Shown: positions 1 to 11,855 of the stretch, piece by piece
Position numbering within the stretch: position 1 is the first letter of the stretch
Layout: the number at the start of each line of letters is the position of its first letter
From: Pseudomonadota bacterium
GTDB taxonomy: Bacteria; Pseudomonadota; Gammaproteobacteria; Burkholderiales; Burkholderiaceae_C
Reading direction: 5' to 3'
DNA: 64,000 nucleotides
Assembly (NCBI GenBank): GCA_021816585.1
Contig: JAKAXL010000008.1
Span: 3,271-67,270 of the forward strand
Program-made: the position numbers and the translations under genes
Notes under the pieces: generated by a model
Databases searched by the model: none
Seen by the model: only the letters and a program-made list of their open reading frames with translations
Told to the model about the DNA's origin: nothing

Positions 1-2
1 GC

Positions 3-458
3 TCATGCCGATACTCCCACGTGATGGGTCACGAACACCGTGACCATGCCGCTGACCATGAACAGGGCCACGGCCAGCAGCGAGCGCGCGGACAGTCGCG
101 GAATTCCGCAGACCCCGTGGCCGCTGGTGCAGCCCGAGCCGAGCCGGGTGCCGAAGCCGGTGAGCAGCCCGGCCGGCACGATCCACATTTCGGGCAGCGC
201 ATGCCGCGCGCCGGGCAAGGGCTGCCCCAGCAGCATCCAGAAGGCCCCGCCCAGCAGCACTCCCCCCATGAACCAGCCGCGCCAGGCCTGCGCGTTCGCG
301 CCGTACACGAAATCGTGCAGCATGGCCCCGGCGATCCCGCTGCAGCCCATGATCTTGCCGGCTCCCAGCGCGAGCACGCCGGCGGCGAGTCCGATCAGCG
401 CCCCGCCGCCGATCGCGGCCAGCGGGTGCAGATTCGCCCATTCGATGACTACTGACAT
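3..458 (-). CDS. YeeE/YedE family inner-membrane protein (half-transporter)
   Basis: A 151-residue hydrophobic protein with several membrane segments and the two Cys-containing signatures of the YeeE/YedE sulfur-transport family, GCSGIAG near residue 38 and GSGCTSGHGVCG near residue 107. Full-length YeeE/TsuA proteins are about twice this size, so this is one half of a split pair. Its TGA overlaps an ATG on the same strand at positions 5-7, which probably starts the second half outside the window. A GGGAGA ribosome site precedes the ATG. Family members move thiosulfate or other reduced sulfur compounds; the substrate here is inferred only. Confidence 0.85.
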   Translation of the reverse strand: MSVVIEWANLHPLAAIGGGALIGLAAGVLALGAGKIMGCSGIAGAMLHDFVYGANAQAWRGWFMGGVLLGGAFWMLLGQPLPGARHALPEMWIVPAGLLTGFGTRLGSGCTSGHGVCGIPRLSARSLLAVALFMVSGMVTVFVTHHVGVSA

Positions 459-542
459 GCCGCGCGTCTCCCGTGTGATGTGTGCCGGCGCCGGGCCCGG
501 ATGGGTCGGTGCCGTGTCCGCATTGTCGGAGGGGTGCGACGT

Positions 543-571
543 ATACTTCTATCAGTATTTTTACGGAGTAT
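543..571. promoter_or_regulatory. AT-rich inverted repeat upstream of the YeeE gene
   Basis: ATACT at 543-547 pairs with AGTAT at 554-558 across six bases, and a second AGTAT lies at 567-571. This A/T island sits in the 171-base gap just upstream of the minus-strand YeeE-family gene in otherwise very GC-rich DNA. It is a plausible operator-promoter region. The regulator is unknown. Confidence 0.4.
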
Positions 572-629
572 CTCGGGCGGGCGGTTCGATCGGCGCACGG
601 GCCGCGGGGCGCGGCCCGTGCATGGCCGT

Positions 630-2831
630 CTACACCGCAGCGGGCGGCTGGATCGGCAGTTCGCGAAGGCGCCTGCCGGTGGCGGCGAACAGCGCGTTGG
701 TCACCGCCGGCGCGATCGGCGGGGTCCCGGGCTCGCCCATGCCGCCCGGCGCTTCGCGGCTGTCGATGATGTGCACGTCGACCTGCGGCGCGTTGTCCAT
801 GCGCAGCATGTGGTAGGTGTCGAAGTTGGCCTGCACCACGCCGCCGTCGCGCAGGCTGATGCGGTCGAGCAGCGCCGCCGTCAGGCCGTACACGACGGCG
901 CTTTGCACCTGCGCCTTGACGATGTCGGGGTTCACCACCTGGCCGCAATCGACCGCGCAGGTCACGCGGTGCACGCGCACGCCGCCCTTGGCGTCGACCG
1001 AGACCTCGGCCACCTCGGTCACGTAGCTGCCGAAGGAGTGGTGCATCGCGATGCCGTGGAAGTGCCCCGCCGGCAGCGCCCGGCCCCAGCCGGCGCGGCT
1101 CGCCGCCAGGTCCAGCGTGGCCAGCGCGCGCGGGTCGCCGCCGCGCAGCAGCTCGCGCCGGAAGCGGTAGGGATCGGCACCGGCCGCGTGGGCCAGTTCG
1201 TCGAGGAAGGACTCCACCGTGAAGGCGGTGATCGAGTGCCCCACCGAGCGCCAGAACCCCACCGGCACGGGCGTGTTGCACATCACGTAGCGGGTCTGCG
1301 CGTTCGGGAAGGCATAGGGCAGATCCACCGCGCCCTGCACCGAGGTCGGGTCGATGCCGTTCTTCACGTACTGCGGGAACACGCGCGAGAGAATCGACGG
1401 GCCGACGATCTTGTGGGTCCACGCCTGCAGCCTGCCGGAGCCGTCGAGCACGGCGCGCAGCCGGTGCAGGTTGGCCGGGCGGTAGAAGTCGTGGCGGGTG
1501 TCGTCGTCACGCGTCCACATCACCTTCACCGGGCGCCCGCTGGCCTTCGACAACTCGACCGCCTGCGCCACGAAGTCCTGCTCGAAACGCCGCCCGAAGC
1601 CACCGCCGAGCAGCGTGGTGTGCACGTGCACGGCATGCTGCGGCAACCCGGTGATCTTGCCGGCCACGATCTGGTTGAGCGTCTGCGCCTGCGTCGGGCC
1701 CCAGATGTCGACACGGTCCTTCTGCACGAAGGCGGTGCAGTTCATCGGCTCCATCGTCGCGTGGGCGAGAAAGGGCAGGGAATACTCGGCCTCCAGCAGT
1801 TTCGCCCCGGGCTGCTGCCGCGCCGCATCGAGCGCGGCCTCGCCGGCGCCGACCTTCCACGCCACCGCGCCGTCCTGGCCCGCCGCGTCGCGGAACATGC
1901 GCTGGATCGAGGCATCGTCGAGCTGCGCATGCGGGCCCGGGTTCCAGTCGACGCGCAGCGCGTCGCGACCCTTGCTGGCGCTCCAGAAGTCCTGCGCCAG
2001 CACGGCCACGCCGTCGCCGGCGCGCAGCACCGAATGCACGCCGGGCAGCGCGCGCGCGGCACGGTCGTCATAGCTGGCGGCGCTGGCGCCGAAGGCCGGC
2101 GGCTGCGCGATGCAGGCGACGAGCATGTCGGGCACCTGCATGTCGATGCCGAACACCGCGCTGCCGTTGGTCTTCTCCGGTACGTCGACCCGCGCCATCG
2201 GCCGGCCGATCAGCTTGAAGTCCTTCGGGTCCTTCAGCGTCACGTCGCGCGGCAGCGGCAGCCGGGCGGCGTCGCCGGCGAGTTCGCCGAACCGGGCCTT
2301 GCGCCCGTCCGGCCCGTGCACCACGCCGTCGGACACGCTGCAGCGTGCCGCGTCGACCTGCCAGCGCTGCGCCGCGGCCTGCACCAGCAGCGCGCGCGCG
2401 GTGGCGCCGGCGTGGCGCAGCGGCAGCCAGGAACTGCGCACGCTGGTGCTGCCGCCGGTGGCCTGCATGCCCAGCAGCGGGTTCTTGTAGGCGTCGTGCG
2501 CGCCGGCCTGCTCGATCTGCACGCTGGGCCAGTCGGCGTCCATCTCGTCGGCCAGCAGCATCGGCAGCGCGGTCATCACGCCCTGCCCCATCTCCGACTT
2601 GTCGAGCACCAGCGTGACGCGGTCGTCCGGGGTCACGCGGATGTACGCGTTCGGCGTAAAGGCGCCGGCCTCGGCCAGCGGGTCGGCCGGCTGCGCGCCG
2701 GGCTGCGCCGCGCGTGCGCCGCGCGGCAGGTACAGGCCCAGCAGCAGCCCGCCGCCGGCCAGCACCGAAGATTTCAGGAAATGCCGGCGCGAGCCGGGCT
2801 CGACCGGCGAGACGATGGTTTCGGATGGCAT
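630..2831 (-). CDS. Molybdopterin-binding large subunit, IorB/xanthine dehydrogenase family
   Basis: 733 residues. The N-terminus ([15 protein letters not shown]) is a twin-arginine export signal, as in isoquinoline 1-oxidoreductase beta subunits and related aldehyde oxidoreductases. The molybdenum-site Glu is seen in the C-terminal [10 protein letters not shown] motif, and the family motif [12 protein letters not shown] lies near residue 400. The gene starts one base after the stop of the [2Fe-2S] subunit gene, so the two form one transcription unit. The enzyme would hydroxylate an aldehyde or N-heterocycle in the periplasm. The substrate cannot be read from the sequence, and no XdhC-type cofactor chaperone lies beside it. 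Confidence 0.88.
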   Translation of the reverse strand: MPSETIVSPVEPGSRRHFLKSSVLAGGGLLLGLYLPRGARAAQPGAQPADPLAEAGAFTPNAYIRVTPDDRVTLVLDKSEMGQGVMTALPMLLADEMDADWPSVQIEQAGAHDAYKNPLLGMQATGGSTSVRSSWLPLRHAGATARALLVQAAAQRWQVDAARCSVSDGVVHGPDGRKARFGELAGDAARLPLPRDVTLKDPKDFKLIGRPMARVDVPEKTNGSAVFGIDMQVPDMLVACIAQPPAFGASAASYDDRAARALPGVHSVLRAGDGVAVLAQDFWSASKGRDALRVDWNPGPHAQLDDASIQRMFRDAAGQDGAVAWKVGAGEAALDAARQQPGAKLLEAEYSLPFLAHATMEPMNCTAFVQKDRVDIWGPTQAQTLNQIVAGKITGLPQHAVHVHTTLLGGGFGRRFEQDFVAQAVELSKASGRPVKVMWTRDDDTRHDFYRPANLHRLRAVLDGSGRLQAWTHKIVGPSILSRVFPQYVKNGIDPTSVQGAVDLPYAFPNAQTRYVMCNTPVPVGFWRSVGHSITAFTVESFLDELAHAAGADPYRFRRELLRGGDPRALATLDLAASRAGWGRALPAGHFHGIAMHHSFGSYVTEVAEVSVDAKGGVRVHRVTCAVDCGQVVNPDIVKAQVQSAVVYGLTAALLDRISLRDGGVVQANFDTYHMLRMDNAPQVDVHIIDSREAPGGMGEPGTPPIAPAVTNALFAATGRRLRELPIQPPAAV

Positions 2832-2832
2832 C

Positions 2833-3300
2833 TCAAACCCCCTTGTCCAGCGCCTGCGACGCGTCGTGGATCGCCGCGCGGATGCGCGGATAGGTGCCGC
2901 AGCGGCAGATGTTGCCCGACATGAAGGCCTCGATCTCGGAGTCGCTGGGCCGCGGGGTCTGCTTCAGCAGCGCGCTGGCCGACATGATCTGACCCGACTG
3001 GCAGTAGCCGCACTGCGGCACCTGGTTCGATACCCAGGCGTCGCGCACGGCCGCGGCCTCGGGGCCCTGCAGGCCCTCGATGGTGGTCACGTGCATGCCC
3101 TGCACCGACGACATCGGGATCTGGCACGAGCGCACCGCATTGCCGTTGAGATGCACGGTGCAGGCGCCGCAGTACGCGATGCCGCATCCGAACTTGGTTC
3201 CCGTGAGCTTGAGGTGGTCCCGGATCGCCCACAGCAGGGGCATGTCCGGGCTGACGTCGAGGGACTGGGCTCGTCCGTTGACGGTGAATTCGATGGCCAT
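2833..3300 (-). CDS. [2Fe-2S] small subunit of molybdenum hydroxylase, IorA-like
   Basis: 155 residues. The N-terminal plant-type ferredoxin domain has the Cys cluster in [17 protein letters not shown]. The C-terminal helical [2Fe-2S] domain carries [10 protein letters not shown] and CRCGTYPRI. Both clusters are complete, and this subunit passes electrons from the molybdenum site of its partner (630-2831) to an acceptor, probably a cytochrome. A longer reading frame exists upstream, but the ATG at 3300 has a GGGAGAA ribosome site and gives the normal family N-terminus (MAIEFTVNG). Confidence 0.9.
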   Translation of the reverse strand: MAIEFTVNGRAQSLDVSPDMPLLWAIRDHLKLTGTKFGCGIAYCGACTVHLNGNAVRSCQIPMSSVQGMHVTTIEGLQGPEAAAVRDAWVSNQVPQCGYCQSGQIMSASALLKQTPRPSDSEIEAFMSGNICRCGTYPRIRAAIHDASQALDKGV

Positions 3301-3433
3301 CTTGTTCTCCCTTCGGATTCGCGAGGCGCGCAGCCCGCCCGGGTGGCGCGCACGAGCCCCGTCACGCAACTGCGTGGCGCAGCACGAATGCTGGAAATCT
3401 TAAGAACAAGCCGGGATTTCTGCCGACGGCGAT

Positions 3434-3694
3434 TCAGTCGTCAGGATTTGTAACTGCGCCGGCTTCGGCCGCGCCGATCCGCTCGTCGCCTTCGTCCCGG
3501 TACTGCCGCCACGCGCCCAGTGCCTCGCGCATGGTCAGCACCTGCCGCTCGAACACCGGGCAGGCCTTGCACACCAGGAAATGCACGCGCACGGCCAGGC
3601 GCTCGCGCAGCCGCAGCCGGCGATCCTCACGCGCCAGCACCAGCGCGGTGACCTCGCGGCAGGTGCGGATGATGGACGTCGCTCTCACTCTCAT
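3434..3694 (-). CDS. Zinc-finger anti-sigma factor
   Basis: 86 residues. It carries HFLVCKAC (H-x3-C-x2-C) near residues 49-56 and an upstream Cys at RTCREV, the layout of the ZAS zinc-binding anti-sigma domain. No membrane helix is evident, so it would act in the cytoplasm. Its ATG overlaps the sigma factor stop (ATGA), so the two products are translationally coupled, typical of an ECF sigma and its inhibitor. Release could depend on redox or metal loss from the zinc site; that is inference. Confidence 0.75.
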   Translation of the reverse strand: MRVRATSIIRTCREVTALVLAREDRRLRLRERLAVRVHFLVCKACPVFERQVLTMREALGAWRQYRDEGDERIGAAEAGAVTNPDD

Positions 3695-4293
3695 CGTGCT
3701 TGTTCGCCGAACCAGCGAAGTTGCAGACACTCGCGCAAGCGCAACCTGGCACGCGAAAGCATCTGCCAGACGTTGGTCGAAGTGAAGCCGAGTTCCTGAC
3801 AGATCTCCTCGGTGCTCAGCTCCAGCCACTCGCGCATCAGGAATACCCGGCCGAGTTGCCCGGGCAGCAGGTCCATGCAGGCCTCCAGCACCTCGAGGAA
3901 CTGCTTCTGGCGCAGCGCCTCGGCCGGAGCGTGCCAGTCCTGCGGAGGCTGCACGAAATGGCCGTCGGGAACGAACATCTGCGCCGCCTCGTCGTCGTCG
4001 GCGTTGAAGGATTCGTCGTCGAGCCGGAGTTCGCGCTGGCGCTGGCGCAACTGGTCCAGCACCTTGTGCTTGAGGATGCCCACCACCCAGGTCTGCAGCT
4101 GCGAGCGGCCGCCGAATCGCGGCAGGCCCTCGATGGCCGCCAGCAGGGCCTCCGACACCGCGTCCTCCGCCCAGGCGCGGTTGCGCAGCTGCAGCAGCGC
4201 CAGGCGCATCAGCGTGGGCCGCAGCGCCTCGATGCGCTCCAGCCATCGGGCCTGCTGCTCCGGGTTCGCGGGGTTCGGGTCGGTAGGGTTCAT
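3691..4293 (-). CDS. ECF-family RNA polymerase sigma factor
   Basis: 200 residues with sigma region 2 (LRPTLMRLALLQLRNRAWAEDAV, then SQLQTWVVGILKHKVLD near residues 60-75) and region 4 with a helix-turn-helix (LSTEEICQELGFTSTNVWQMLSRARLRLRECL). The ATG at 4293 is preferred over the upstream frame because the extension is Gly/Ser-rich and unlike the family. It is coupled to the zinc-finger anti-sigma gene by a 4-base overlap. Regulon unknown. Confidence 0.85.
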   Translation of the reverse strand: MNPTDPNPANPEQQARWLERIEALRPTLMRLALLQLRNRAWAEDAVSEALLAAIEGLPRFGGRSQLQTWVVGILKHKVLDQLRQRQRELRLDDESFNADDDEAAQMFVPDGHFVQPPQDWHAPAEALRQKQFLEVLEACMDLLPGQLGRVFLMREWLELSTEEICQELGFTSTNVWQMLSRARLRLRECLQLRWFGEQAR

Positions 4294-4358
4294 GGCGCTC
4301 GGCTGCGCCGATTCTTCCACACTCCCCGCCGTCGTCCGCGGGCTGCCGCGGCCGGCGG

Positions 4359-5492
4359 TCAATCGGCCGGATCGAGCAGATCCGCCAGCGGATGCTCCCC
4401 CAAGGCCCACGGGCCGACGAAATACCGGGCCACCTGATCGTCATGCACCTGCTCGACCTGCGGCGGCTGCCAGCGCGGATCGCGGTCCTTGTCGATGACC
4501 AGCGCGCGGATTCCCTCCACGGCGTCGCCGCTGCCGCCGCCCGGCGGGTGGAAGCAGTGGTGCATGACGTCGCGCTCCATGCGCAATTCGTCGGCCAGGC
4601 GCATGCCGCGCGCGCGGCGCACCAGTTGCAGCGACACCGCCATCATCAGCGGCGAGCGCTGACGCAGCACGCGCAGCGTGGACTGCGCGAACTCGCGCGG
4701 ATCGGCCTGCAGCGAAGCGAACAGCGCCCGCAGGTCCGGCTGCGAGAAATGCTCGTCCACCTGCTCGCGCAGCGACAGCAGCGGCGCGTCGCCGCAGCGC
4801 CGCGCCGCGGCGCGCACCGCGTCGCCCAGCTCGTCGCCATGCCGCGCCTGCAGCAGCCGCCGCGTCAGCCCGGGCAGTTGCTCCGAGTCCACGCACAGGT
4901 CGCCGAGCCCGCAGGCCACGGCATCCCCGGCGTGCAGCGCGTGGCCGCTGAGCGCCAGGTACTCGCCCAGGTGCCCCGGGCAGCGCGCCAGGAACCAGCC
5001 GCCGCCGACGTCCGGGAACAGGCCGATGTTGGTCTCCGGCATGGCCAGCACCGAACGCTCGGTGAGCACGCGCAGCGACGCGCCCTGGCTGATGCCCATG
5101 CCGCCGCCCATGACGATGCCGTCCATCAGCGCCACGTAGGGCTTCGGGTAGCGGTGGATCAGGTGGTTGAGGGCGTATTCCTCGGTGAAGAACTCCCCCA
5201 GCTGCGGATCCCCGGCGAGGGCCGCGCGGTGGAAGAACTTCAGGTCGCCACCGGCGCACAGCGCGGGCGGGCGCCCCTGCGCCGCGGCGCCGCGCAGCAC
5301 CACGCCGACCACCCCGGGGTCGGCCGCCCACTCGCGCAAGGCCGCGGTCAAGCTGCGCACGGCCTGCAGGTCGAGCGCGTTCAGCGCCTGCGGGCGGTTC
5401 AGGGTCAGCAGGCCGACGCGCCCATGGCGCTCGACCAGCACGGATCCGGATGGCGGCGCGGCTTGCCGCGCGGGCGACGGTGCATGGCTCAA
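4359..5492 (-). CDS. Enoyl-CoA hydratase/isomerase family, probable 3-hydroxyisobutyryl-CoA hydrolase
   Basis: Crotonase-fold protein of about 377 residues: LLTLNRPQALNALDL at the N-terminus, oxyanion-hole segments (ALCAGGDLKFF; DGIVMGGGMGISQGA) and FPDVGGGWFLARCPG. The long C-terminal part (RMERDVMHHCF, RALVIDKDRDPRW) is typical of 3-hydroxyisobutyryl-CoA hydrolases of valine breakdown rather than simple hydratases. Start choice: a TTG at 5492 is preceded at five bases by GGAGA; the longest frame begins with a GTG at 5567 but has no good ribosome site. No other valine-pathway gene is nearby, so the substrate stays open. Confidence 0.8.
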   Translation of the reverse strand: MSHAPSPARQAAPPSGSVLVERHGRVGLLTLNRPQALNALDLQAVRSLTAALREWAADPGVVGVVLRGAAAQGRPPALCAGGDLKFFHRAALAGDPQLGEFFTEEYALNHLIHRYPKPYVALMDGIVMGGGMGISQGASLRVLTERSVLAMPETNIGLFPDVGGGWFLARCPGHLGEYLALSGHALHAGDAVACGLGDLCVDSEQLPGLTRRLLQARHGDELGDAVRAAARRCGDAPLLSLREQVDEHFSQPDLRALFASLQADPREFAQSTLRVLRQRSPLMMAVSLQLVRRARGMRLADELRMERDVMHHCFHPPGGGSGDAVEGIRALVIDKDRDPRWQPPQVEQVHDDQVARYFVGPWALGEHPLADLLDPAD

Positions 5493-5675
5493 CGAAGTCT
5501 CCGGTGCAGCGGCTCCACCGATCGCCGACCGGCGGGGTTTGTGCCGGGCTGCGATGTTAGCGAACACCCATCCGCGCGGACCCGAAGCTTGTGCGGGATC
5601 AGGGACCCCGGCGCCCTGCCGCGCCTAGCATCGGTCACAGGCCCTGTGCGCGCAACCCGCGCCGCGAGCACTCCG

Positions 5676-6350
5676 ATGCCAGCCGACACCCCCCAAGCCA
5701 TCCGCATCCGCCTGCCGCGCCTGACCCTGCACGGCCTGCTGGATCTTCCGGCCGGCTCCGGCGGGCTGGTGCTGTTCGTGCACGGCAGCGGCAGCAGCCG
5801 CTTCAGCCCGCGCAATCGCCACGTCGCGGCGCAGTTGCACGACGCCGGACTCGGCACCTTGCTGTTCGACCTGCTCGCCCCGCAGGAGGCGCTGGTGGAC
5901 GAACAGACCCGGCATTACCGCTTCGACATCCGCCTGCTCGCCGATCGCGTGGTGCAGGTGCTGGACTGGTGTGCGACCCGCCACAACCTGCGCGAGCTGC
6001 GGGCGGGACTGTTCGGCGCGAGCACCGGGGCCGCGGCGGCACTGGTGGCGGCCGCCGAGCGCCCGCTGCGCGTGGGAGCGGTGGTGTCGCGCGGCGGGCG
6101 CCCCGACCTCGCCGGCGCGGCGCTGGCACGGGTGCAGGCACCGACCCTGCTGATCGTGGGAGGCCGGGACCTCGAGGTGCTCGAACTCAACCGCGACGCG
6201 GCCGCGCAGCTGCGCTGCGAGCACCGCGTGGACGTGATCCCGGGTGCGGGCCATCTGTTCGAGCAAGCGGGCACGCTGGAGCAGGTCGCGCGACGGGCCG
6301 CGAGCTGGTTCGTCGAACACCTGGGCGGGGCGCCTCGCCCGCAGGGCTGA
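5676..6350 (+). CDS. Alpha/beta hydrolase (dienelactone-hydrolase-like)
   Basis: 224 residues, no signal peptide. It starts with LVLFVHGSGSSRFSPRN (oxyanion region). The nucleophile elbow is GLFGASTGAAAAL with Ser, followed by the acid in VGGRDLEV and the His in GAGHLFEQ, giving a complete Ser-Asp-His triad. The length and FVHGSGSSRxSPRN motif match a family often found beside phosphoribosyltransferases, though none is present here. It is transcribed divergently from the crotonase-family gene. Substrate unknown. Confidence 0.8.
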   Translation: MPADTPQAIRIRLPRLTLHGLLDLPAGSGGLVLFVHGSGSSRFSPRNRHVAAQLHDAGLGTLLFDLLAPQEALVDEQTRHYRFDIRLLADRVVQVLDWCATRHNLRELRAGLFGASTGAAAALVAAAERPLRVGAVVSRGGRPDLAGAALARVQAPTLLIVGGRDLEVLELNRDAAAQLRCEHRVDVIPGAGHLFEQAGTLEQVARRAASWFVEHLGGAPRPQG

Positions 6351-6377
6351 GACCTTCCTGCGGGCGGGCCATGCCGA

Positions 6378-7436
6378 CTACCCGTCGACGGACGGCGATG
6401 CGTCGGCCGCGCCTGGCGGGGCGGCGGCCGCCGGCGGCGCGAAGCCCCCCAGCTGCAGTCGCGCCTTGAGCACGACCATATGACCCGGGCGCACATGCAC
6501 CTGTGCGGCGTCGACGCCGCGGCGCACCGCGAAGGGGCGCAGCGAGGTGTCGCGCGCACGCGGCACCAGCAGCACGTTGCCGTCCTGCCGGCGCAGGCTG
6601 GCCACCAGCGGCGTGTGGGCACGCTCGCCGCGTTCGATGACGACGCCGACCTCGCCGTTGAGCAGTTCCACGTAGGCCCCGGGCGGGTACAGACCGAGCA
6701 CGCGCAGCAAGGTCGCGCCCATCGCGTCGGGATGGTCCGACGGGCCGAGCAGCGCGCCGCGCGCCGCCTTCGCCGGAGTCAGCGCCGGGCGCGTCTTGCG
6801 CGTGCTCAGCTTGGCCGCGTAGACGTCCACGCGGCGCAGCAGCTCGGCCGCGCGCGGACCGGGCTCCAGCGCCTCGGCATCCGGCGCGTCGTGCACGAGG
6901 TGGTGCTCCTGCACCGCCTGCAGCCACACCGGGTCCGCGACCCCGGCCTTGCGCAGCGCCTCGGCGCCGCGCTCGGCGTGGCTGCCGATGACTTCGCGCT
7001 GCCCCGCGGTCGGAGGCTCGACCTGGCGCGCGAGCTGGTCCTGCAGCGCCCCCATCGCGACGTTCATGGTCAGCGACGCGCAGCCCAGGCCGCGCACCTC
7101 CGGGGCCTGCCAGTCCAGCCACTGCGCGGCCAGCACGGCCATCAGCGCGCAGCACACCGAATGCAGCGCGCTGTACTGCAGGGGATTGTTGACCTTCTCG
7201 TTGACCAGGTAGTAAAGCGCGAGATCGGCGTGCTCGCGCGACAGCAGCAGCAGGTCGTCCACCGTGCGCTCCAGGCGCTCCAGCCACCCGGCGTCGATCT
7301 CCTGCGCTCCCAGCAGCTGCGAGACCTTGCCGCGCAGGCGCTCGACGGCATCCAGCCCCTCGCCCACGCGCTGCATGTACAGGCGCGCCGACGCCATGTC
7401 CTCGGCGATGCTCGCGGAATCCGAAGGCTGGTTCAT
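6378..7436 (-). CDS. Degenerate HD-GYP domain protein
   Basis: 352 residues. A helical N-terminus is followed by an HD-GYP-like fold: LHSVCCALMAVLAAQWL (about 91-107), SHAERGAEALRKAG (152-165), EHHLVHD (177-183) and VDVYAAKLSTRKTRPALTPAKA. The metal-binding HD pair expected in the ALLHDIGK position is replaced by Met124-Asn125, and no GYP motif follows the EHH. A cyclic-di-GMP phosphodiesterase activity is therefore doubtful; it may be a pseudo-enzyme or binding protein. The ATG (MNQPSDS) was chosen because upstream sequence in frame is unrelated. Confidence 0.75.
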   Translation of the reverse strand: MNQPSDSASIAEDMASARLYMQRVGEGLDAVERLRGKVSQLLGAQEIDAGWLERLERTVDDLLLLSREHADLALYYLVNEKVNNPLQYSALHSVCCALMAVLAAQWLDWQAPEVRGLGCASLTMNVAMGALQDQLARQVEPPTAGQREVIGSHAERGAEALRKAGVADPVWLQAVQEHHLVHDAPDAEALEPGPRAAELLRRVDVYAAKLSTRKTRPALTPAKAARGALLGPSDHPDAMGATLLRVLGLYPPGAYVELLNGEVGVVIERGERAHTPLVASLRRQDGNVLLVPRARDTSLRPFAVRRGVDAAQVHVRPGHMVVLKARLQLGGFAPPAAAAPPGAADASPSVDG

Positions 7437-7643
7437 GGGAAATCGTGCGCTGTCGTATGGTTCGGCATGGCGTGCGGATTCAGGTATCGTATCCGTAGGC
7501 ACCGGGATTCGCCCACTTCTCGGCTTCGAATGGTCCGGATCCAGGCGCCGGCGGGATTTCGCCGCCGGCTGTTGCGCGTGGGCCCCATGGATCCGCGTCC
7601 CGCGAGGCTCGGCGAAGCCCTGGTCCCACCCCGTCACGGAGCA

Positions 7644-8312
7644 ATGCCCTTGGCAAGCGTGCAGATCCACACCGCAGGTCTTCGTCCCCTGCCCGACTCC
7701 GGCCGGCTCACCGGCATGTACAAGCAGCCCGCGACCGCCGCGCTGCGGCTGCGCCGCGAGGGCTTCGACGGCGACATGCAGGCCGACCTGCGCGTGCACG
7801 GCGGCCCCGACAAGGCCGTGCACCTGTACCCGTCGCGGCATTACGCGGCGCTGGCCGCGGCCTTCGCCGACGCCGCGCCGTCGCTGCGCCCGGGTTCCAT
7901 CGGCGAGAACCTCAGCACCGACGAGCTCGACGAGCGCGACGTGCATGTCGGCGACGTCTGGAGCCTGGGCGAGGCGCTGCTGCAGGTCTGCCAGCCGCGC
8001 AACCCCTGCTGGAAGATCGACGAGCGCTTCGGCTGCCCCGGCATGGCGGCCTTCATCGTGCGCGAGCGCATCACCGGCTGGTACTGGCGGGTGTTGCGCG
8101 AGGGCCTCGTGCAACCGCTGGACACGCTGGAACGGGTGCAGCGTCACGCCGGCAGCCCCAGCCTCCACGAAGCGCTGCGCACCTGGCACGACGGACAGGC
8201 GGGGCGGCGGGAGCTGCAACGCCTGGCCGACTGCCCGGGCATCGCCACGCACTGGCGCGGCAAGATCGAACAGCGCATCGCCCGGCTCAATCCGCCGGAA
8301 CCGAGCCCATAG
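7644..8312 (+). CDS. MOSC domain protein (YiiM-like)
   Basis: 222 residues. The N-terminal segment LTGMYKQPATAAL and the MOSC core VHGGPDKAVHLYPSRHY, SIGENLSTDEL and LQVCQPRNPCWKID are clear. The Cys in RNPCWK is the conserved sulfur/molybdenum-cofactor-associated residue. Relatives such as YiiM reduce N-hydroxylated bases together with the molybdenum cofactor. A Met further upstream (7587) is possible, but the 7644 start matches the family N-terminus. The 3' end overlaps by 26 bases with the convergent outer-membrane-factor gene. Confidence 0.85.
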   Translation: MPLASVQIHTAGLRPLPDSGRLTGMYKQPATAALRLRREGFDGDMQADLRVHGGPDKAVHLYPSRHYAALAAAFADAAPSLRPGSIGENLSTDELDERDVHVGDVWSLGEALLQVCQPRNPCWKIDERFGCPGMAAFIVRERITGWYWRVLREGLVQPLDTLERVQRHAGSPSLHEALRTWHDGQAGRRELQRLADCPGIATHWRGKIEQRIARLNPPEPSP

Positions 8313-9706
8313 CGGTGTACCACTGAGCGGTGTCGGCCAGGCGTTGCGCGCGCGCCTGCGCCACGCCGAGCCGGGCCCGCGCATCCGCGCGCTGCGCGGC
8401 GAGCACCTGCAGCACGCTGCCGGCGCCGCCGGCATAGGCCTCGCGCGCCAGGCGCAGCGACTCGTCGGCGCTGGCCAGCGCGTCGCGCTGCGCCTGCAGC
8501 AGCTGCGCATCGTGCTGCAGCGCCTGCAACACGTCGGCGACCTGCGCGAAGGCCGCCAGCACGGTCTGCCGGTACAGCGCCAGCTGCGCGTCGTAGGCCT
8601 GCTGCGCGGCGCGACGCTGCGCCCGCAGCGCACCGCCGTGCCACAGCGGCGCCGCCAGCGCCCCGGACAGCGCCCACGCCTGGCCGCCGGAGAACAAGCC
8701 GCCCAGTGTGGCGGACTCCGCACTCCAGCCGGCGCTCAGGCTCAGCCGCGGATAGAGGTCGGCAGCGGCCACGCCGATCGCCGCGCTGGCCGCATGCAGC
8801 TGCGCCTCGGCGGCGCGGATGTCGGGGCGCGCGCGCACCAGCCCGGACGGAACCACCATCGGCAACTCCTGCGGCAGGCGCAGGCGCTGCAGGTCGAAGT
8901 CCGGCGCCTGCCATGCGCCGGCGCCGCGCCCGACCAGCAGCGCCAGCGCGTCGCGCGCCGCGGCCAGCTGCTGGCGCAGCGGCGCCAGCAACGTCAGATC
9001 GGCGGCGAGCTGGCTTTGCGCGCCGGCCACGTCGGCCCCGGAGGCCTGGCCCGCGCTGCGCGCCAGCCGCACCAGCTCGAGGTTGCTGCGGTCGGCCTCG
9101 ACGATGTGCTGCACCGCCAGCAGCTGCTCGCGCGCCGAGGCCGCCGCGATCGCCTGCGCCACCGTCTGCCCGCTCAGCGCCAGGCGCGCCGCGTCGAGCT
9201 GCTCGCGCTGCACGTCGACCAGCGCCTGCTGCTGCTCGACCAGCCGCCGCGTGCCGCCGAACACGTCGGGCGCGTAGCCCACCAGCGGGCCGGCGCTGTA
9301 CAGCTCGGCGGCCGGCGCATCCGCGGCGGCTCGCGCGCGTGTGGCGCCGGCCTGCAGGTCCAGCTGCGGCAGCATCCCGCCGCGCGCCACCAGCACCGCC
9401 TCGCGCGCCTGGCGCAACGTGGCGCGTGCCTGCTGCAGCGTCGGGCTGTCGGCCAGCGCGCGACGCACCGTGGCATCGAGTTCCGGCGACGCGAAAGCCT
9501 CCCACCAGCGCGCCGGCAGCGCGGCCCGCGGCTGCAGCCGCTGCGCCGGGGCGGCCACGCCCGCGCCCTGCAGCACCACCGGCCGCGGTGTGTAGGCGGC
9601 CTCGGCGGGCGCGCGCGGAGCGCGCCAGTCCGGGCCGACCGTGCAGCCGGCGAGCGCCGCGCACAGCAGGGCCGCGAGCATCGCCGGCACGGGTGCACGC
9701 CTGCGT

Positions 9707-9714
<8 letters not shown>
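8287..9714 (-). CDS. NodT-type outer membrane efflux lipoprotein
   Basis: 475 residues with a lipoprotein signal (ALLCAALAGCTVGPDWR, lipobox Cys about residue 23) and two Ala/Gln-rich coiled-coil repeats typical of TolC/OprM outer membrane factors. It is the third gene of the macA-macB-OMF set: its ATG overlaps the MacB stop by eight bases. It would form the outer-membrane exit duct of the tripartite pump. The gene is convergent with the MOSC gene and overlaps its end. Confidence 0.9.
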
Positions 9715-11842
<2,128 letters not shown>

Positions 11843-11855
11843 GAGCGCCCCCGCG

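Noticed and set aside
480-2924. Long plus-strand open frame opposite the molybdenum hydroxylase gene
   Set aside because: Composition is His/Arg/Gln-rich shadow of a strong minus-strand gene; no family likeness.
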